A stretch of DNA of 64,000 nucleotides from assembly GCA_963170055.1 (NCBI GenBank), contig CAUJGJ010000029.1, positions 275,701 through 339,700 of the forward strand, in the 5' to 3' direction. Under the pieces are notes generated by a model. It saw only the letters and a program-made list of their open reading frames with translations, did no database searches and was not told where the DNA came from. Shown piece after piece: positions 47,401 to 51,268 of the stretch; positions within the stretch are counted from its first letter, which is position 1, and the number at the start of each line of letters is the position of its first letter. The stretch is from Halisarca cf. caerulea. Its lineage: Eukaryota; Porifera; Demospongiae; Chondrillida; Halisarcidae. Position numbers and translations under genes: made by a program.

Positions 47401-48361
47401 GCAACCGGCTTGCTCTGGTCCCCTAGTGACATAGAGCCTGCAGAACTAGGGTGCTCGTGCTTTTGTGACATTCTATCTCCAAGTGGTCCGGTACCTTGAC
47501 TAGCTAGTCTTTCTTTACTATTTTCAGCATTAAGTTGTGAGGCATTTCCCCTTGAAGTCTTGGGAGCATTTTTACCAGTAGAGCCCAATACATTCAAGTT
47601 ATCTTGCTTGGCTTCATGGTGAGCACCCTTTTTTCCACCACCTGATTTTTTATCTTTTGTTCTACCTGCTGATTGATTCTTGGAATCACTGCCTTTAACA
47701 CCTTTCAACACCAATATTTGGAAAATAGCATACAAATGAATGAAGAGTAAGTACTCTCATTTTTGAAATCAAAAAGTGATTCATTACCTGTACTTGTAGG
47801 GGTATTAGTGTTGCTGGTTGTACTACTACTTTGAATCTGCAGGCCATTCTGACTACCTTTACCAGCATCAGTTCCAGGAGTCCTTGAACCCAGAACTCTC
47901 TTGGTTCCACCCCTTTCAGAATCACAACTCTTTGATCCAAGAGTTCTCTTTGTGGCATCCTCTACAGAATTAGTATCATTAGGATCTGGAATTTTCTGAC
48001 TGGTACCCTTTTCAGAATCACCACCCTGAGAATTGGAAGCTTTTGTGGTGTCATTCTTTCCAGAAACACTACTCTTCAAATCTTTAGTGGCAGCCTTTTT
48101 GGCACTGATAGTATTTGAATCTTTTGTGGGAGCCTTTTCAGAACCAGACCTTTTCGAATCTGAAGCTTTATTAATAGCAACAATTTGGGAACCACTACTC
48201 TTTGACTCTGTAGCTTGCTTGCTGGTACCCTCTTTAAAATGTTCACCTTCCTTTGTTTCTTTCTTCTGCAATGACGGAGAACCTTTCCTTAAGGCATGAA
48301 ACATCTCACTAGTTGCAGTTTGTACAGTGTCTGGATCAAATTTAGTTCCATGTTCTGTAAC
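1..48361 (-). CDS. RNF213 (mysterin)-like giant protein, N-terminal part, 17 exons, 3' end outside window
   Basis: The exons listed below join into one frame of about 1,446 codons, and every exon-exon phase agrees. In order they give a disordered Ser/Lys-rich stretch, a CBM20-like carbohydrate-binding module split over exons 1-4 of this list, and an alpha-helical arm. Exon-by-exon similarity to human RNF213 is from memory: the CBM20 strands, the YKY and NR motifs, the HxYD motif, and arm motifs near the end. In known members the rest of the protein holds a dynein-like AAA+ core and an E3 RING module; it acts on lipid droplets and in antimicrobial ubiquitylation. Those parts lie left of base 1. 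No initiator exon was found; the first exon seen begins after an acceptor, so a short 5' exon probably lies upstream. Introns are heavily invaded by transposons. It could be a lineage-specific paralogue rather than the single orthologue. Confidence 0.8.
254..462 (-). CDS. RNF213-like exon (p)
   Basis: Encodes ASQLQTFTNIALITQCEDA and continues to LMNRCKHIEGGLEKIAEHM. Acceptor CTTCAG, donor GTACAT, leaves in phase 0. Confidence 0.65.
556..712 (-). CDS. RNF213-like exon (o)
   Basis: Encodes EEKLGPMSLSAVSMDDL and ends near IIEWIKTLGG, parallel to the human stretch with AFMKHLKKLW. Acceptor CTGTAG, donor GTAGAA, leaves in phase 1. Confidence 0.7.
794..1206. mobile_element. hAT-like MITE with C-tracts
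   Basis: The ends AGGGCCGCAT and ATGCAGCCCT are imperfect inverted repeats, flanked by ACATAAC and ACATAAT, an imperfect 7-bp duplication. The interior has three long C runs (near 820, 1,030 and 1,160) and no credible coding. Assignment to hAT rests on the end bases only. It sits in an intron of the RNF213-like gene. Confidence 0.45.
1754..2295 (-). CDS. RNF213-like exon (n): best-conserved arm segment
   Basis: The 181-codon exon contains WIEQIMHQTRVY and EVKEALQLTGNFDGA. These match a diagnostic segment of human RNF213 (WIxxRVEQI, then QVKESLGLNGDF) in spacing and residues, which makes this the strongest single piece of evidence for the family. Donor GTATGT at 1,753, phase 0. Confidence 0.8.
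2370..2672 (-). CDS. RNF213-like exon (m)
   Basis: Helical exon of about 100 codons (SQTGHSSAVENAKVIL to GRKFMTGKGA). It aligns in order with the human arm segment containing VLTKVVGDLLSG and the helices after it. Donor GTTTGT; leaves in phase 1. Confidence 0.7.
2757..2801. repeat. Short hairpin (stem TTCTGACATCCAG)
   Basis: A 13-bp arm and its exact reverse complement are separated by an 11-14 base loop, inside an intron. No wider element was recognised around it. Confidence 0.4.
3370..3529 (-). CDS. RNF213-like exon (l)
   Basis: Starts EKAMETLVTGRSRKIR after a TACTGCAG acceptor and ends before GTAAAT. Leaves in phase 1. The pattern around LCSWSLWPHCFKVF resembles the LxxVITKSWPR region of the human arm. 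Confidence 0.65.
3644..4261. mobile_element. TA-flanked MITE, family of the 15.0-kb copy
   Basis: Ends CAGTATGCTTCATAA and TTATGAAGTGTACTG form terminal inverted repeats and are flanked by TA on both sides, as for Tc1/mariner-type elements. The interior is clearly related to 15,018-15,647, including the GTAGGCGTTTGRTGATTGA stretch. No transposase was seen. Confidence 0.75.
4262..5311. other. Intronic DNA without recognised genes
   Basis: AT-rich sequence between two MITEs. No open frame with splice signals in phase with the host gene and no terminal repeats were found. Confidence 0.4.
5312..5896. mobile_element. TTAA-flanked MITE (585 bp)
   Basis: Ends GGTTGCAATTGTTAGC and GCTAACATTTGTAGCC are inverted repeats, with TTAA on each side (5,308-5,311 and 5,897-5,900). 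A TTAA duplication is typical of piggyBac- or Kolobok-type transposition. Internal GCGGGTACT/TTAGCGG motifs recur. No coding capacity. Confidence 0.75.
6024..6110. repeat. (TG)n microsatellite
   Basis: A nearly pure TG run of more than 40 units, continuing into a GTGTGCATGC variant tract. The poly-Cys/Val and poly-His/Thr frames over it are not genes. Confidence 0.9.
6524..6634 (-). CDS. RNF213-like exon (k)
   Basis: A 37-codon exon (VPSVQRKLSILEYEST onward, ending ESFERLN) with acceptor CTGCAG and donor GTAAGC, phase 0 at both ends. It fits between exons j and l and has a helical acidic composition. Confidence 0.6.
7440..8131 (+). pseudogene. Decayed transposon-associated ORF, SANT/MADF-type adaptor suspected
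   Basis: Several frames must be switched to follow a protein-like sequence: a Pro/Lys segment, an acidic run (DKDDDGDDD), then a Gln/Glu/Lys-rich helical tail with repeated QQxxEQ and SKFQRDL. This plan resembles the C-terminal half of Myb/SANT-like proteins that accompany Harbinger transposases. The DNA-binding domain itself is not readable. It has stops and frameshifts, so it is a relic. Confidence 0.35.
8263..8480. mobile_element. One-ended remnant of the CGCATGTGG MITE family
   Basis: Begins CGCATGTGGGACATGTCC and follows, with divergence, the first ~200 bp of the 55,350 copy (CAGTGGAGG-like and AAACTAAG motifs). No matching opposite end was found within 2 kb, so the element is truncated. 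Confidence 0.55.
8481..9990. other. Intronic DNA; one dispersed repeat fragment
   Basis: No gene seen. Positions 9,808-9,905 share a diverged ~90-bp stretch (TAATGCCCCT and neighbouring bases) with 14,790-14,885, so both carry pieces of an unnamed repeat. Confidence 0.4.
10452..11217. mobile_element. 766-bp insertion with CAGGGTAT ends, inside MITE B1
   Basis: CAGGGTATCTATATCAGCCC at the left is the approximate inverted repeat of the right end (GGGCTGAAATAAATACCCTG). Comparison with the uninterrupted copy at 18,777 shows this block is extra. No convincing target duplication; hAT-like by its first bases only. The open frames across it are incidental. Confidence 0.6.
11603..12796 (-). mobile_element. 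CGCATGTGG-family MITE B2, nested in B1 in reverse orientation
   Basis: Family right end at 11,603 and family left end at 12,796 (read on the minus strand), flanked by TA on both sides. Length 1,194 bp. It holds the family's internal inverted repeat (12,370-12,484) and the CATGTGA palindrome (about 12,230). Confidence 0.85.
13214..13502 (-). CDS. RNF213-like exon (j): helical arm
   Basis: Open across 96 codons (SSRRDVSTSTKSAFKI and on to YEKYEFQ) between an AG at 13,503 and a consensus GTAAGT donor at 13,213. Enters in phase 2 and leaves in phase 0. Content is helical with a Lys-rich patch. Similarity to RNF213 is weak here; the assignment rests on phase and position. Confidence 0.65.
13503..15017. 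other. Intron sequence, no gene recognised
   Basis: Start of the ~22-kb intron. Around 13,935-14,095 the motif GAGCGGAAAATATATAA appears again as its inverted form, suggesting a degenerate foldback element. Positions 14,790-14,885 carry the dispersed repeat also found at 9.8 kb. Confidence 0.4.
15018..15647. mobile_element. TA-flanked MITE, second copy of the 3.6-kb family
   Basis: Ends CAGTACGCTTCATAA and TTTATGAAACGTACTG are inverted repeats flanked by TA. Length 630 bp against 618 for the other copy, and diverged from it throughout, so both are old insertions. Confidence 0.75.
16073..16866. mobile_element. TTAA-flanked MITE (794 bp) with CCCTCCTACCCTCC ends
   Basis: The 14-bp end CCCTCCTACCCTCC is inverted at the other end and TTAA lies outside each end. 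The interior has several GCGCAA/TTGCGC motifs between 16,620 and 16,700, possibly protein-binding repeats. No coding capacity. piggyBac/Kolobok-type by target site. Confidence 0.75.
17410..17976 (-). mobile_element. pogo/Tigger-like element remnant with CENP-B-type HTH fragment
   Basis: CAGTGGAGTCTCATTATAA at one end is inverted at the other (TTATAACGAGACTCCACTG), flanked by TA. This is the classic Tigger/pogo terminus. On the minus strand near 17,590-17,745 the reading KKRKATAAEFGIPPNVLST is the start of a CENP-B/pogo N-terminal helix-turn-helix. The rest of the transposase is deleted. Confidence 0.8.
17977..18776. other. Intron sequence without recognised features
   Basis: No gene, no terminal repeats. 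The minus-strand open frame near 18.4-18.6 kb has no recognisable content. Confidence 0.4.
18777..20040 (+). mobile_element. CGCATGTGG-family MITE C, uninterrupted
   Basis: 1,264 bp, with CGCATGTGGGACATGTCC inverted at the right end and AA on both sides. It has the internal inverted repeat ACCGATGGGGATTTTG / CAAAATCCCCATCGGT at 19,083-19,200 and the palindrome TCACATGACGGTCATGTGA at about 19,325. A 38-bp perfect palindrome lies at 19,887-19,924. It serves as the reference copy for B1 and B2. Confidence 0.85.
19887..19924. repeat. 38-bp perfect palindrome
   Basis: TAGATATTCTATACTACGT followed directly by its reverse complement, with no loop. It lies in MITE C and is not seen in the other copies, so it arose or inserted later. 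Confidence 0.85.
20608..21857. mobile_element. MULE-like MITE (copy 1) inside the 5' LTR
   Basis: Long terminal inverted repeats of about 200-260 bp begin GGGACCCCGTAAAACCTGG at each end. Flanks CCTTCAGTG and CCTTCACTG are a 9-bp target duplication with one change. The 3' LTR shows the empty site CCTTCACTG at the same place, which proves the insertion. Nearly identical to 41,588-42,811. A 9-bp duplication with long inverted repeats suggests the Mutator superfamily. No transposase. Confidence 0.85.
22099..22530 (+). pseudogene. Gypsy gag, N-terminal part
   Basis: Starts at the ATG 26 bases after the LTR end and runs about 143 codons to a stop. The content (GKEDWTAYTERLEQYF, then QREGETIAEFVAELRRL) is the retrotransposon gag helical domain. 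The stop after LQR is premature: the next bases continue the gag sequence (LLAEIDLTYQKAFDMC), so this copy is broken. Confidence 0.8.
22531..22867 (+). pseudogene. Gypsy gag C-terminus with zinc knuckles
   Basis: Continues gag after the stop with one frame change. It contains one intact CX2CX4HX4C knuckle (CYRCNSSQHLASNC). A second knuckle has lost its first Cys (HHCGKKGHIVKAC). Basic nucleocapsid-like sequence surrounds them. Confidence 0.75.
22922..23197 (+). pseudogene. Gypsy protease remnant
   Basis: Contains VTVPMEVDTGAARTVIS, the aspartic protease active site (DTGA) preceded by the usual hydrophobic strand. It is interrupted downstream by a MITE end at about 23,198. Without the later flap and the rest of pol it cannot be functional. 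Confidence 0.75.
23198..23291. mobile_element. 94-bp end of the CGCATGTGG MITE family
   Basis: Almost identical to the right end of the 44,604 copy (45,684-45,777), ending GGACATGTCCCACATGCG. The other end is absent, so it is a truncated insertion inside the protease region. Confidence 0.8.
23300..23762 (+). pseudogene. Unrecognised relic with C-terminal Cys-rich motif
   Basis: Following two frames gives a continuous protein-like sequence: VTTQDGVEVDYEAEATDSYG, a helical segment with AAQAHRIMELYGHLLEYDKRP, then a basic region and YCCSVCNQPV...YRYCPYTPGQ. This looks like a zinc-binding tail of a transposon protein. It sits where pol should be but is not reverse transcriptase or integrase as I know them. 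Stops and a frameshift mark it as inactive. Confidence 0.4.
24012..24072. repeat. (TA)n microsatellite
   Basis: About 27 TA units with minor interruptions, just upstream of the 3' LTR. Confidence 0.9.
25218..25306 (+). repeat. Left 89-bp terminal inverted repeat of the DUF6589 transposon
   Basis: Matches the right end base for base as far as I can read. Within it CTGGACCCACGTTT and AAAACGTGGGTCCAG form an internal stem around a GC-rich loop (CGCCCCCCGCGGGTGCGC), so each terminus can fold on itself. Confidence 0.85.
25413..26132 (+). CDS. DUF6589 gene exon 1: ZAD-like zinc finger and linker
   Basis: The start ATG lies about 107 bases inside the left terminal repeat. Residues CCRLCC and, 50 residues later, LCQRCYKELNAL give the paired CxxC arrangement of ZAD-type fingers. 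The rest is Ser/Thr/Pro-rich with two copies of an LxxxRSVRPL motif. Donor GTATGT. Confidence 0.75.
27704..27868. repeat. (GT)n microsatellite in intron 6 of the DUF6589 gene
   Basis: About 80 GT units with a few GCGT and GCATGT interruptions, between the exon 6 donor and the exon 7 acceptor. The Cys/Val and Thr/His frames over it are not coding. Confidence 0.9.
29133..30794 (-). CDS. RecQ-type DNA helicase of the transposon
   Basis: Intronless, 553 residues. Superfamily 2 motifs in order: PTGFGKS (51-57, motif I), LSPLISLM (83-90), DEAHC (155-159, motif II), the RecQ aromatic-rich loop after it (QWGMGDSPFR), TATAT (194-198), LIFCRR (259-264, motif IV), FSTIAFGMGVN (motif V) and QESGRAGRD (358-366, motif VI). 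A Cys-rich RecQ zinc region follows (LICRRY, then CCDICTKMC). No HRDC domain is visible. The frame is fully intact. It lies between the terminal repeats, convergent with the DUF6589 gene, so it is probably an accessory factor for replication or transposition rather than a host repair gene. Confidence 0.85.
   Translation of the reverse strand: MALQGCGEDSFSEVVRSSLQIIGKSDISILPQQREALSYILSGRDTFINLPTGFGKSLIFELTPLCVDRKNNIPLGTSKVLILSPLISLMDSQVQDLQERGQKAARLSWGEDPQKVPLRDANYVFLSPEAMQERKWVDIMRKDDFRESVCAVFVDEAHCIVQWGMGDSPFRTAYASLGDIRSFTRMETPMIAMTATATKTTMAHIVKIIGMQDVAYIVESPNRSNIRFAVHHIPQSDPSVFSWLLDELREKGKACEKVLIFCRRIDDCAMLYQSFATTLGKCGYIPTGKCILQNAIFGMFHSKITDSDKEILLESFSKTDGKCRVIFSTIAFGMGVNIPNVRHVIHFGPSSAIDNYVQESGRAGRDTKQSHAVIYLYPGALRGHVSKSMKQYCKTEFHKEGLICRRYQLFKGYLGSYSSIPILHNCCDICTKMCKCGSCVLDRPKCIPDRPAIQRPVASLNDTNSQWTDQQARMLKKKLKEMCNAEYSGHDELPLQEELITGMSDVLIETIVRNAHHINTVEELTALCPVWGSEHDIMKLIRSISSKSMELHS
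30915..31003 (-). repeat. Right 89-bp terminal inverted repeat of the DUF6589 transposon
   Basis: Reverse complement of 25,218-25,306, ending GGCTGGACTAA and followed by the duplicated GGCAACT. Confidence 0.85.
31523..35499. other. Rest of the 22-kb intron; poly-C tract and degenerate repeats
   Basis: No genes seen. Contents: a run of about 27 C at 32,508-32,534; CAGTCGAAAACATT near 32,830 and its inverted form near 33,355 with GTAAACATAGCC, probably an eroded Harbinger-type MITE; and 34,660-35,050, where GGTTGCC/GGTTACC motifs recur between inverted CTCAAATTTAA ends, probably an eroded hAT-type repeat. The borders are not secure. Confidence 0.4.
35419..35499. repeat. (CA)n microsatellite abutting a splice donor
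   Basis: About 38 CA units with a few interruptions (CATAC, ACAAC). On the minus strand the first GT after the 56-nt exon is the proposed donor. Confidence 0.9.
35500..35555 (-). CDS. RNF213-like exon (i): 56-nt microexon beside a microsatellite
   Basis: Encodes VIKDVGQCMHKLAGSFKE. The acceptor is the CATGGCAG at 35,556. The donor GT is the first unit of a long GT run on this strand (35,419-35,499). Leaves in phase 2, which joins in frame to the exon ending at 13,502, so the following intron is about 22 kb. Confidence 0.65.
35627..35834 (-). CDS. RNF213-like exon (h): helical arm
   Basis: Contains VWLDFDLLPRLPLNAVL and YLCAFIEKEKVP, matching the FxLLPLxxLxxYxxxFIE landmark of the human protein. 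Enters in phase 2, leaves in phase 0, donor GTGTGT. Confidence 0.75.
35918..36097 (-). CDS. RNF213-like exon (g): helical arm
   Basis: Encodes EQLYSSLKDFWLYVAG followed by GILPVLFHIKGC. The LPVL-hydrophobic-C pattern follows the same order as in human RNF213. It is too short to appear as an independent open frame but has a good acceptor (36,098) and donor (GTATGG, 35,917) in matching phases. Confidence 0.7.
36098..37183. other. Intron sequence; MITE-like fragment
   Basis: No exon fits the host frame. Positions 36,620-36,860 (GTGTTTGATCTCTGCAATGAT, GTGCGTAATCTTTGTTTGA) repeat the interior of MITE C (19,385-19,600) without its ends, so this is an internal fragment of that family. Confidence 0.5.
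37184..37502. mobile_element. TA-flanked 319-bp MITE (copy 1)
   Basis: Ends CCGTATGCACTCAAAA and TTTGAGTGCATACAG are inverted repeats flanked by TA. The second copy is at 43,771-44,102. Interior motif TTTATTTAGCCTTTTACTGA is shared. Confidence 0.8.
37536..38402 (+). pseudogene. Tc1-like transposase, decayed
   Basis: An N-terminal helix-turn-helix (SKQRIFEIYSREKVPYGKL) is open for 71 codons. Afterwards the sequence must be followed across several frames: MVWAG, QDNAPCHTF (second catalytic Asp region) and, near the end, RCCRYINH with EATGY before the stop. It resembles the transposase at 50.3 kb in its last 20 residues. An 87-bp palindrome has inserted into it. Confidence 0.75.
37881..37967. 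repeat. Long imperfect palindrome inside the Tc1 pseudogene
   Basis: Arms of about 40 bases (AAGCAAAACACCCCTATA at the left) meet at a TATATATATA centre with few mismatches. Confidence 0.8.
38435..39541. mobile_element. hAT-like element, 1.1 kb, non-coding
   Basis: CAGGGGTGAAAATTAAC at the left is inverted at the right (GTTAGTTTACACCCCTG). Flanks GCAACAGC/GCAACAGT form an 8-bp duplication with one difference if the element begins at AGGGGTG. CAGGGGTG-type ends and 8-bp duplications are usual for hAT. Inside is only a short CA run (38,888) and C-rich sequence. Confidence 0.65.
39667..39929 (-). CDS. RNF213-like exon (f): helical arm
   Basis: Codes for EFIDWIIGIVMAVNAIP, then a hydrophobic GCALVVLLHK segment. 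This resembles the LIVLF stretch at the same place in human RNF213. Acceptor after 39,929 and donor GTATGT at 39,666. Leaves in phase 2, which joins in frame to the exon ending at 36,097 and skips the open frame at 36.2-36.4 kb. Confidence 0.7.
40141..40260 (-). CDS. RNF213-like exon (e), acceptor uncertain
   Basis: Short helical segment (LLRAPTEATIMPNGC onward) ending at donor GTGTAG. The stronger-looking acceptor at 40,274 puts the exon in the wrong phase. The AG at 40,261 restores phase 0 and was used. Position and frame fit between exons d and f. Confidence 0.5.
40468..40814 (-). CDS. RNF213-like exon (d): after CBM20, start of helical arm
   Basis: Begins ENCFHHYDGCILPKD, which corresponds to the WHxYDD motif that closes the CBM20-like part in human RNF213. 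A polar helical stretch follows. Enters in phase 1 and leaves in phase 0 with donor GTTAGT (40,467). An in-frame read-through of the donor gives extra hydrophobic residues, so the exact 3' end could lie slightly lower. Confidence 0.75.
41033..41057. repeat. Interstitial telomere-like repeat
   Basis: About four units of CCTAAC in a row, ending CCCTAGGG. The unit matches the TTAGGG telomere repeat of most animals. Too short to be a telomere. Confidence 0.7.
41588..42811. mobile_element. MULE-like MITE (copy 2)
   Basis: Same long inverted ends (GGGACCCCGTAAAACC) as the copy in the 5' LTR, flanked by exact 9-bp repeats GGCCAATGT. The two copies are nearly identical over 1.2 kb, so both are young. 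Open frames in it are shared by both copies but are not protein-like. Confidence 0.85.
42857..42996. mobile_element. Foldback element, ~140 bp
   Basis: Two arms of about 48 bases (AGTTGTATCCCTCCCAAATG at the left; inverted at the right, ending GGGATACAACT) are separated by a GC-rich loop of about 38 bases. Pairing is interrupted by a few mismatches and bulges. Confidence 0.7.
43055..43766. mobile_element. Tc1-like element, internally deleted (712 bp)
   Basis: Ends CAGTAGAAGGCAAAAGTTTG and CAAACTTTTGCCTCCTACCG match those of 51,269-52,456, with TA at both sides. A remnant of the transposase N-terminus (about 43,265-43,600) is aligned to that copy but carries frameshifts. Confidence 0.8.
43771..44102. 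mobile_element. TA-flanked 332-bp MITE (copy 2)
   Basis: Same family as 37,184-37,502. Begins directly after the Tc1-like element (only TATA between), showing insertion at adjacent TA sites. Confidence 0.8.
44280..44479 (-). CDS. RNF213-like exon (c): core of CBM20-like domain
   Basis: Encodes QYKYYVWEEG followed by an acidic/aromatic stretch and YHNRILD. A KY(x)V strand, a short E/H-rich loop and an NR motif are the recognisable landmarks of the RNF213 CBM20-like module. Donor GTAAGT at 44,279. The intron after exon b contains a 2.6-kb TTAA-flanked element. Confidence 0.8.
44553..47139. mobile_element. TTAA-flanked element, 2.6 kb including a nested MITE
   Basis: AGGGCAACTAAACCCAAAA and its inverted copy (TTTTGGGTTCAGTTGCCCT) mark the ends, with TTAA outside each. 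It contains MITE E (44,604-45,777); its own sequence is about 1.4 kb. A 60-codon open frame at 46,076 (LSEAQNLSFQRLKRTDF) has no family I recognise. piggyBac- or Kolobok-like by target site. Confidence 0.75.
44604..45777 (+). mobile_element. CGCATGTGG-family MITE E
   Basis: 1,174 bp, CA on both sides, inserted 51 bp inside the TTAA element. Internal inverted repeat AACTTCCATGTTGGGGATTT and its complement at 44,908-45,045. Nearly identical to 55,350-56,520 in the opposite orientation. Confidence 0.9.
47272..47701 (-). CDS. RNF213-like exon (b): end of linker and first CBM20-like strands
   Basis: It opens with another Lys/Ser/Gly-rich stretch, then changes to a structured sequence beginning VVVKLHGLIAP. 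This matches the first beta strand of the CBM20-like domain of RNF213. Acceptor at 47,702 and donor GTAGGT at 47,271. Enters in phase 1 and leaves in phase 2, matching both neighbours. Confidence 0.75.
47788..48361 (-). CDS. RNF213-like exon (a): Ser/Lys/Thr-rich disordered region
   Basis: The exon is open for 191 codons with an acceptor at 48,362 and a GTAATG donor at 47,787, and leaves phase 1. The protein is low-complexity, rich in Ser, Lys, Thr and Gly, with repeated SxKxSxS-type units. This fits the disordered, charged N-terminal region of RNF213 before its CBM20 domain. A Met lies 19 codons in (48,304), but the open frame upstream of it and the good acceptor suggest an earlier start exon. 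Confidence 0.7.
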
Positions 48362-48685
48362 CTACGTATTTAATAGAATGTGATACATACGTATAATTAT
48401 TGATAACATAGATAATAGAAAGGGTAGGGATTCAAAATTTTGCATTTATTTTGATTACAACATGTGGTACACTGTAGCCACCCATAAGACAGAATTATGC
48501 GTGATCACAAGGTGCCCGTGTCAATAGGCTAGTCGATTGTGAAAAACCAAAAGCGAGGACATGCAGGTGGTATTGTTGAACCAAAAATGGCACATTATGG
48601 GCGTTCTTTGGAGGGCCCACTGTCACTTCACTAGATCCTCGAAGGAATGGCCAATTCATTCATGATTGGTGACATTCCATATAGC
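48362..48685. other. Sequence upstream of the first visible RNF213-like exon
   Basis: No start exon or promoter could be recognised. Confidence 0.35.
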
Positions 48686-49475
48686 CAGGGTTTTATCTGG
48701 GGTCAAATTTTTGGGGGGGGCCCCACACATCTATTTATATGTACGTATGTATATACACACATGCATGGCGCGGCGCGGTGTGGCGCAAGCATGATGTTGT
48801 GTATTCAATGATATTAACCCCCCCACTCATGCATGCAGCATGCATATCAGGTTTTCTTTAAGAATGAGGCAATGGCAAAGTATAGTGATGTACGTAACGG
48901 CGGGCAGATATGCATGTGGAATGATAGTGGTCTAAATTAGGGGGGTCTGGGGGTATGCTCCCCCAGGAAAATTTTCAGTTTTCATGCCTATGATGGTGAT
49001 AAATGAGGCTGTTTTACGCCACTCAAGCTGTTTCTGAATACAGTCCACAGATTGGTCTGTTGCAACTGTGCATGTGTGTTATAGCTAGGATAAAATTTCA
49101 AGGGAAAGATACCCCGTGTCCCCTTTCCTCTAAAAGAAACCCTGAACATGTGCAAGCATGCGTAAGCACCTATACATGAATAAATCCTTGCACGAATGTT
49201 TATGCCATGCTGTTTGGAACAGAGTAAAACCCCGTGCAATTTACATTAGAACTCCTAAATTTTGACACATGTATTCATTGACTATGTAACTGCTAAATAA
49301 ACATACATACCAATGGACTCAAGATTGATTAATACAAGCTATTAATAATATAAGCATTTTGGCAAATTCTACCCTTTATAAATGGATTTATGATCAATTC
49401 ATGACAGTGTTCCTTCACAAAAATTAAGCCTGCATGTTCTTATTTTGGGGGGAACCATACCCAGATAAAACCCTG
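48686..49475. mobile_element. hAT-like element, 790 bp, non-coding
   Basis: CAGGGTTTTATCTGGG and its inverted copy CCCAGATAAAACCCTG are flanked by an exact 8-bp duplication CATATAGC. G-rich and C-rich patches lie just inside each end. No transposase. Confidence 0.85.
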
Positions 49476-50055
49476 CATATAGCTTCTGTACTCCTACACA
49501 GCAGTATGTGGCCTGATTTTCCGATTTGCTCTGTATTTGTCTGCAAATTCATCATGATTAGTTTTTGGAGCAAAAAGCAGTATTTAGACCCAAAATCAGT
49601 CGCTTTAAATGCAAATGAGTTAGAAGGCACAGATTAAAATTTCTAATTGTCAGTATTGGTACAGAGGGACACACATGCCCTTGGAATCCAGGTGAAGATT
49701 TTGCCGGAATCGGTAAGTGCATTCTCAAATTCAAGGGTGAAGAATATTATGCTTAGCATTATTCTGGCAGCTACGGTACATGACACAAGTTGCTTACGTT
49801 AATCCGCGAATATCTTCTCACGTAACCGCGGTTAATCCGCAAAAATGACCTGCATGCGCACGCGCATAGACGCGGAAGGCGAGTTCTGCGGACGTTCGCG
49901 TACACACGTGTATTAGAATTGATTTCCGCAAGTGGCCGTGGATAAACAAACACAGAAGTGTGAAAGGGTAATGTCTAAAACCACACAATGCTCACCTCTC
50001 ATTGCAGCGAGATTATTGTACATGATACTATAGAGGGTGATATTACAGTAGAAAA

Positions 50056-50188
50056 ACAAGGCCTATGCTGCATGCATAGGCCTTGTAGCTGCAAGTAGCA
50101 GTAAGTAGTACTGTAGTAAATAGCAGTATTATATATTACAGTAACTGTAACTAGCTTAGGAGCATATGCATGTTCCTAAGCTAGTTAC
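50056..50188. repeat. Two palindromes near the transposon's left end
   Basis: ACAAGGCCTATGC-TGCAT-centred palindrome at 50,056-50,086 and GTAACTAGCTTAGG...CCTAAGCTAGTTAC at 50,147-50,188. Both can form cruciforms downstream of the transposase stop. Confidence 0.75.
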
Positions 50189-50319
50189 TGCTTGGAGAAT
50201 GAAGTAAATTGAATTCCATGAACATACTAATAATTATTATCATGAATACAAAAAACCATGCATACACTTGAGAATAAAACAGTGCTACTTTAACAGTACA
50301 ATTACAGAAAAGAATCAAA

Positions 50320-51266
50320 TTAATGTCCTGAAGGGGCTCCTTCCACTTTAATCACATCAGGTAGAACTTTCTGCAAATGATTAATATATCTTGCGCAAAC
50401 ACTTGGTGTCAACTTCTTCCAGTACTGGCGGATTCCTGCCTTGAGCTCTGCCAGATTTTTGGGCTTCACCTTGTCCTGGAGGAATACCTTCAGATTGCCC
50501 CACACCTTCTCAATCGGATTGAGATCAGGACTCTCAGCAGGACCTTTCCACCAGTTCACACCATTCTCGCTGAAAAAGTTTTGAATGTACCGTGATGTAT
50601 GTTTGGGATCATTGTCCTGGTAAAGCCTGTGACCATCTGGGTAAGCCATCTGGATAAATGGTAACAAGGCAGCAGACAAAATGTCACCATACCGTGTTGC
50701 AGTCATTATGCCATCGAAAATGACTATACCAGTGGCACCACGCTTGGATATTCCTGCCCACACGTGAACTTTCAGTGGGTGTTTGTACTTATACTTCAAC
50801 TTTCTTGGCTGACCTCTCTTACGGAAACTCTTTCGTCGATGTACCTCTAACACAACAGAAGATTCATCTGTAAATATCACATTGTCAAATTTCTCCTCTT
50901 CTTTCAACCGGTCTTGGCACCAAGCAAGCCTCTTCATTTTATTTTGTTCTCTAATTGCTTGACAATATCGAGCTGTGGAATATGTCCAGCCTAAATCTTG
51001 TCTTGCCCAAGCTACAGTCCTTTCAGAATAGGCTAAGGGTCCAAACTCTGCTGTCATGTGCTCCATTAGATCTCCTGCAGTGAGCTCATCATTTCCTGTC
51101 ATGAGCTTATCAATAAAGTGATAATGTTCATCAGGCATTAATTTAGGATGTCCACTCCTAGCACTGTCACGTACACTTCCTGTATTCTCCCATCTAGATA
51201 TAGTGCTCCGAACAGTTTGCCTTGTAGTGATGATTCCTTCCGATGCTAATGACCGCTGAATTGACG
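50320..51266 (-). pseudogene. Tc1-like DDE transposase, split near its N-terminus
   Basis: Open from before 51,138 to the stop at 50,320. Residues upstream of the annotated Met continue the frame (SIQRSLASEGIITTRQTV, then RSTISRWENTGSV), a paired-like HTH. The catalytic core is complete: FTDESSVVLE (first Asp), QDNDPKHTS (second Asp) and SPDLNPIEKVWG (last acidic residue is Glu or Asp by family; here the DLNPIE motif is present). The C-terminus ends EGAPSGH. The N-terminal codons continue beyond 52,456 as KISGKSATY, so the gene is broken only by the nested element. Confidence 0.85.
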
Positions 51267-51268
51267 TA

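Noticed and set aside
48033..48299. Plus-strand 88-codon frame
   Set aside because: Antisense shadow of the Ser/Lys-rich exon.
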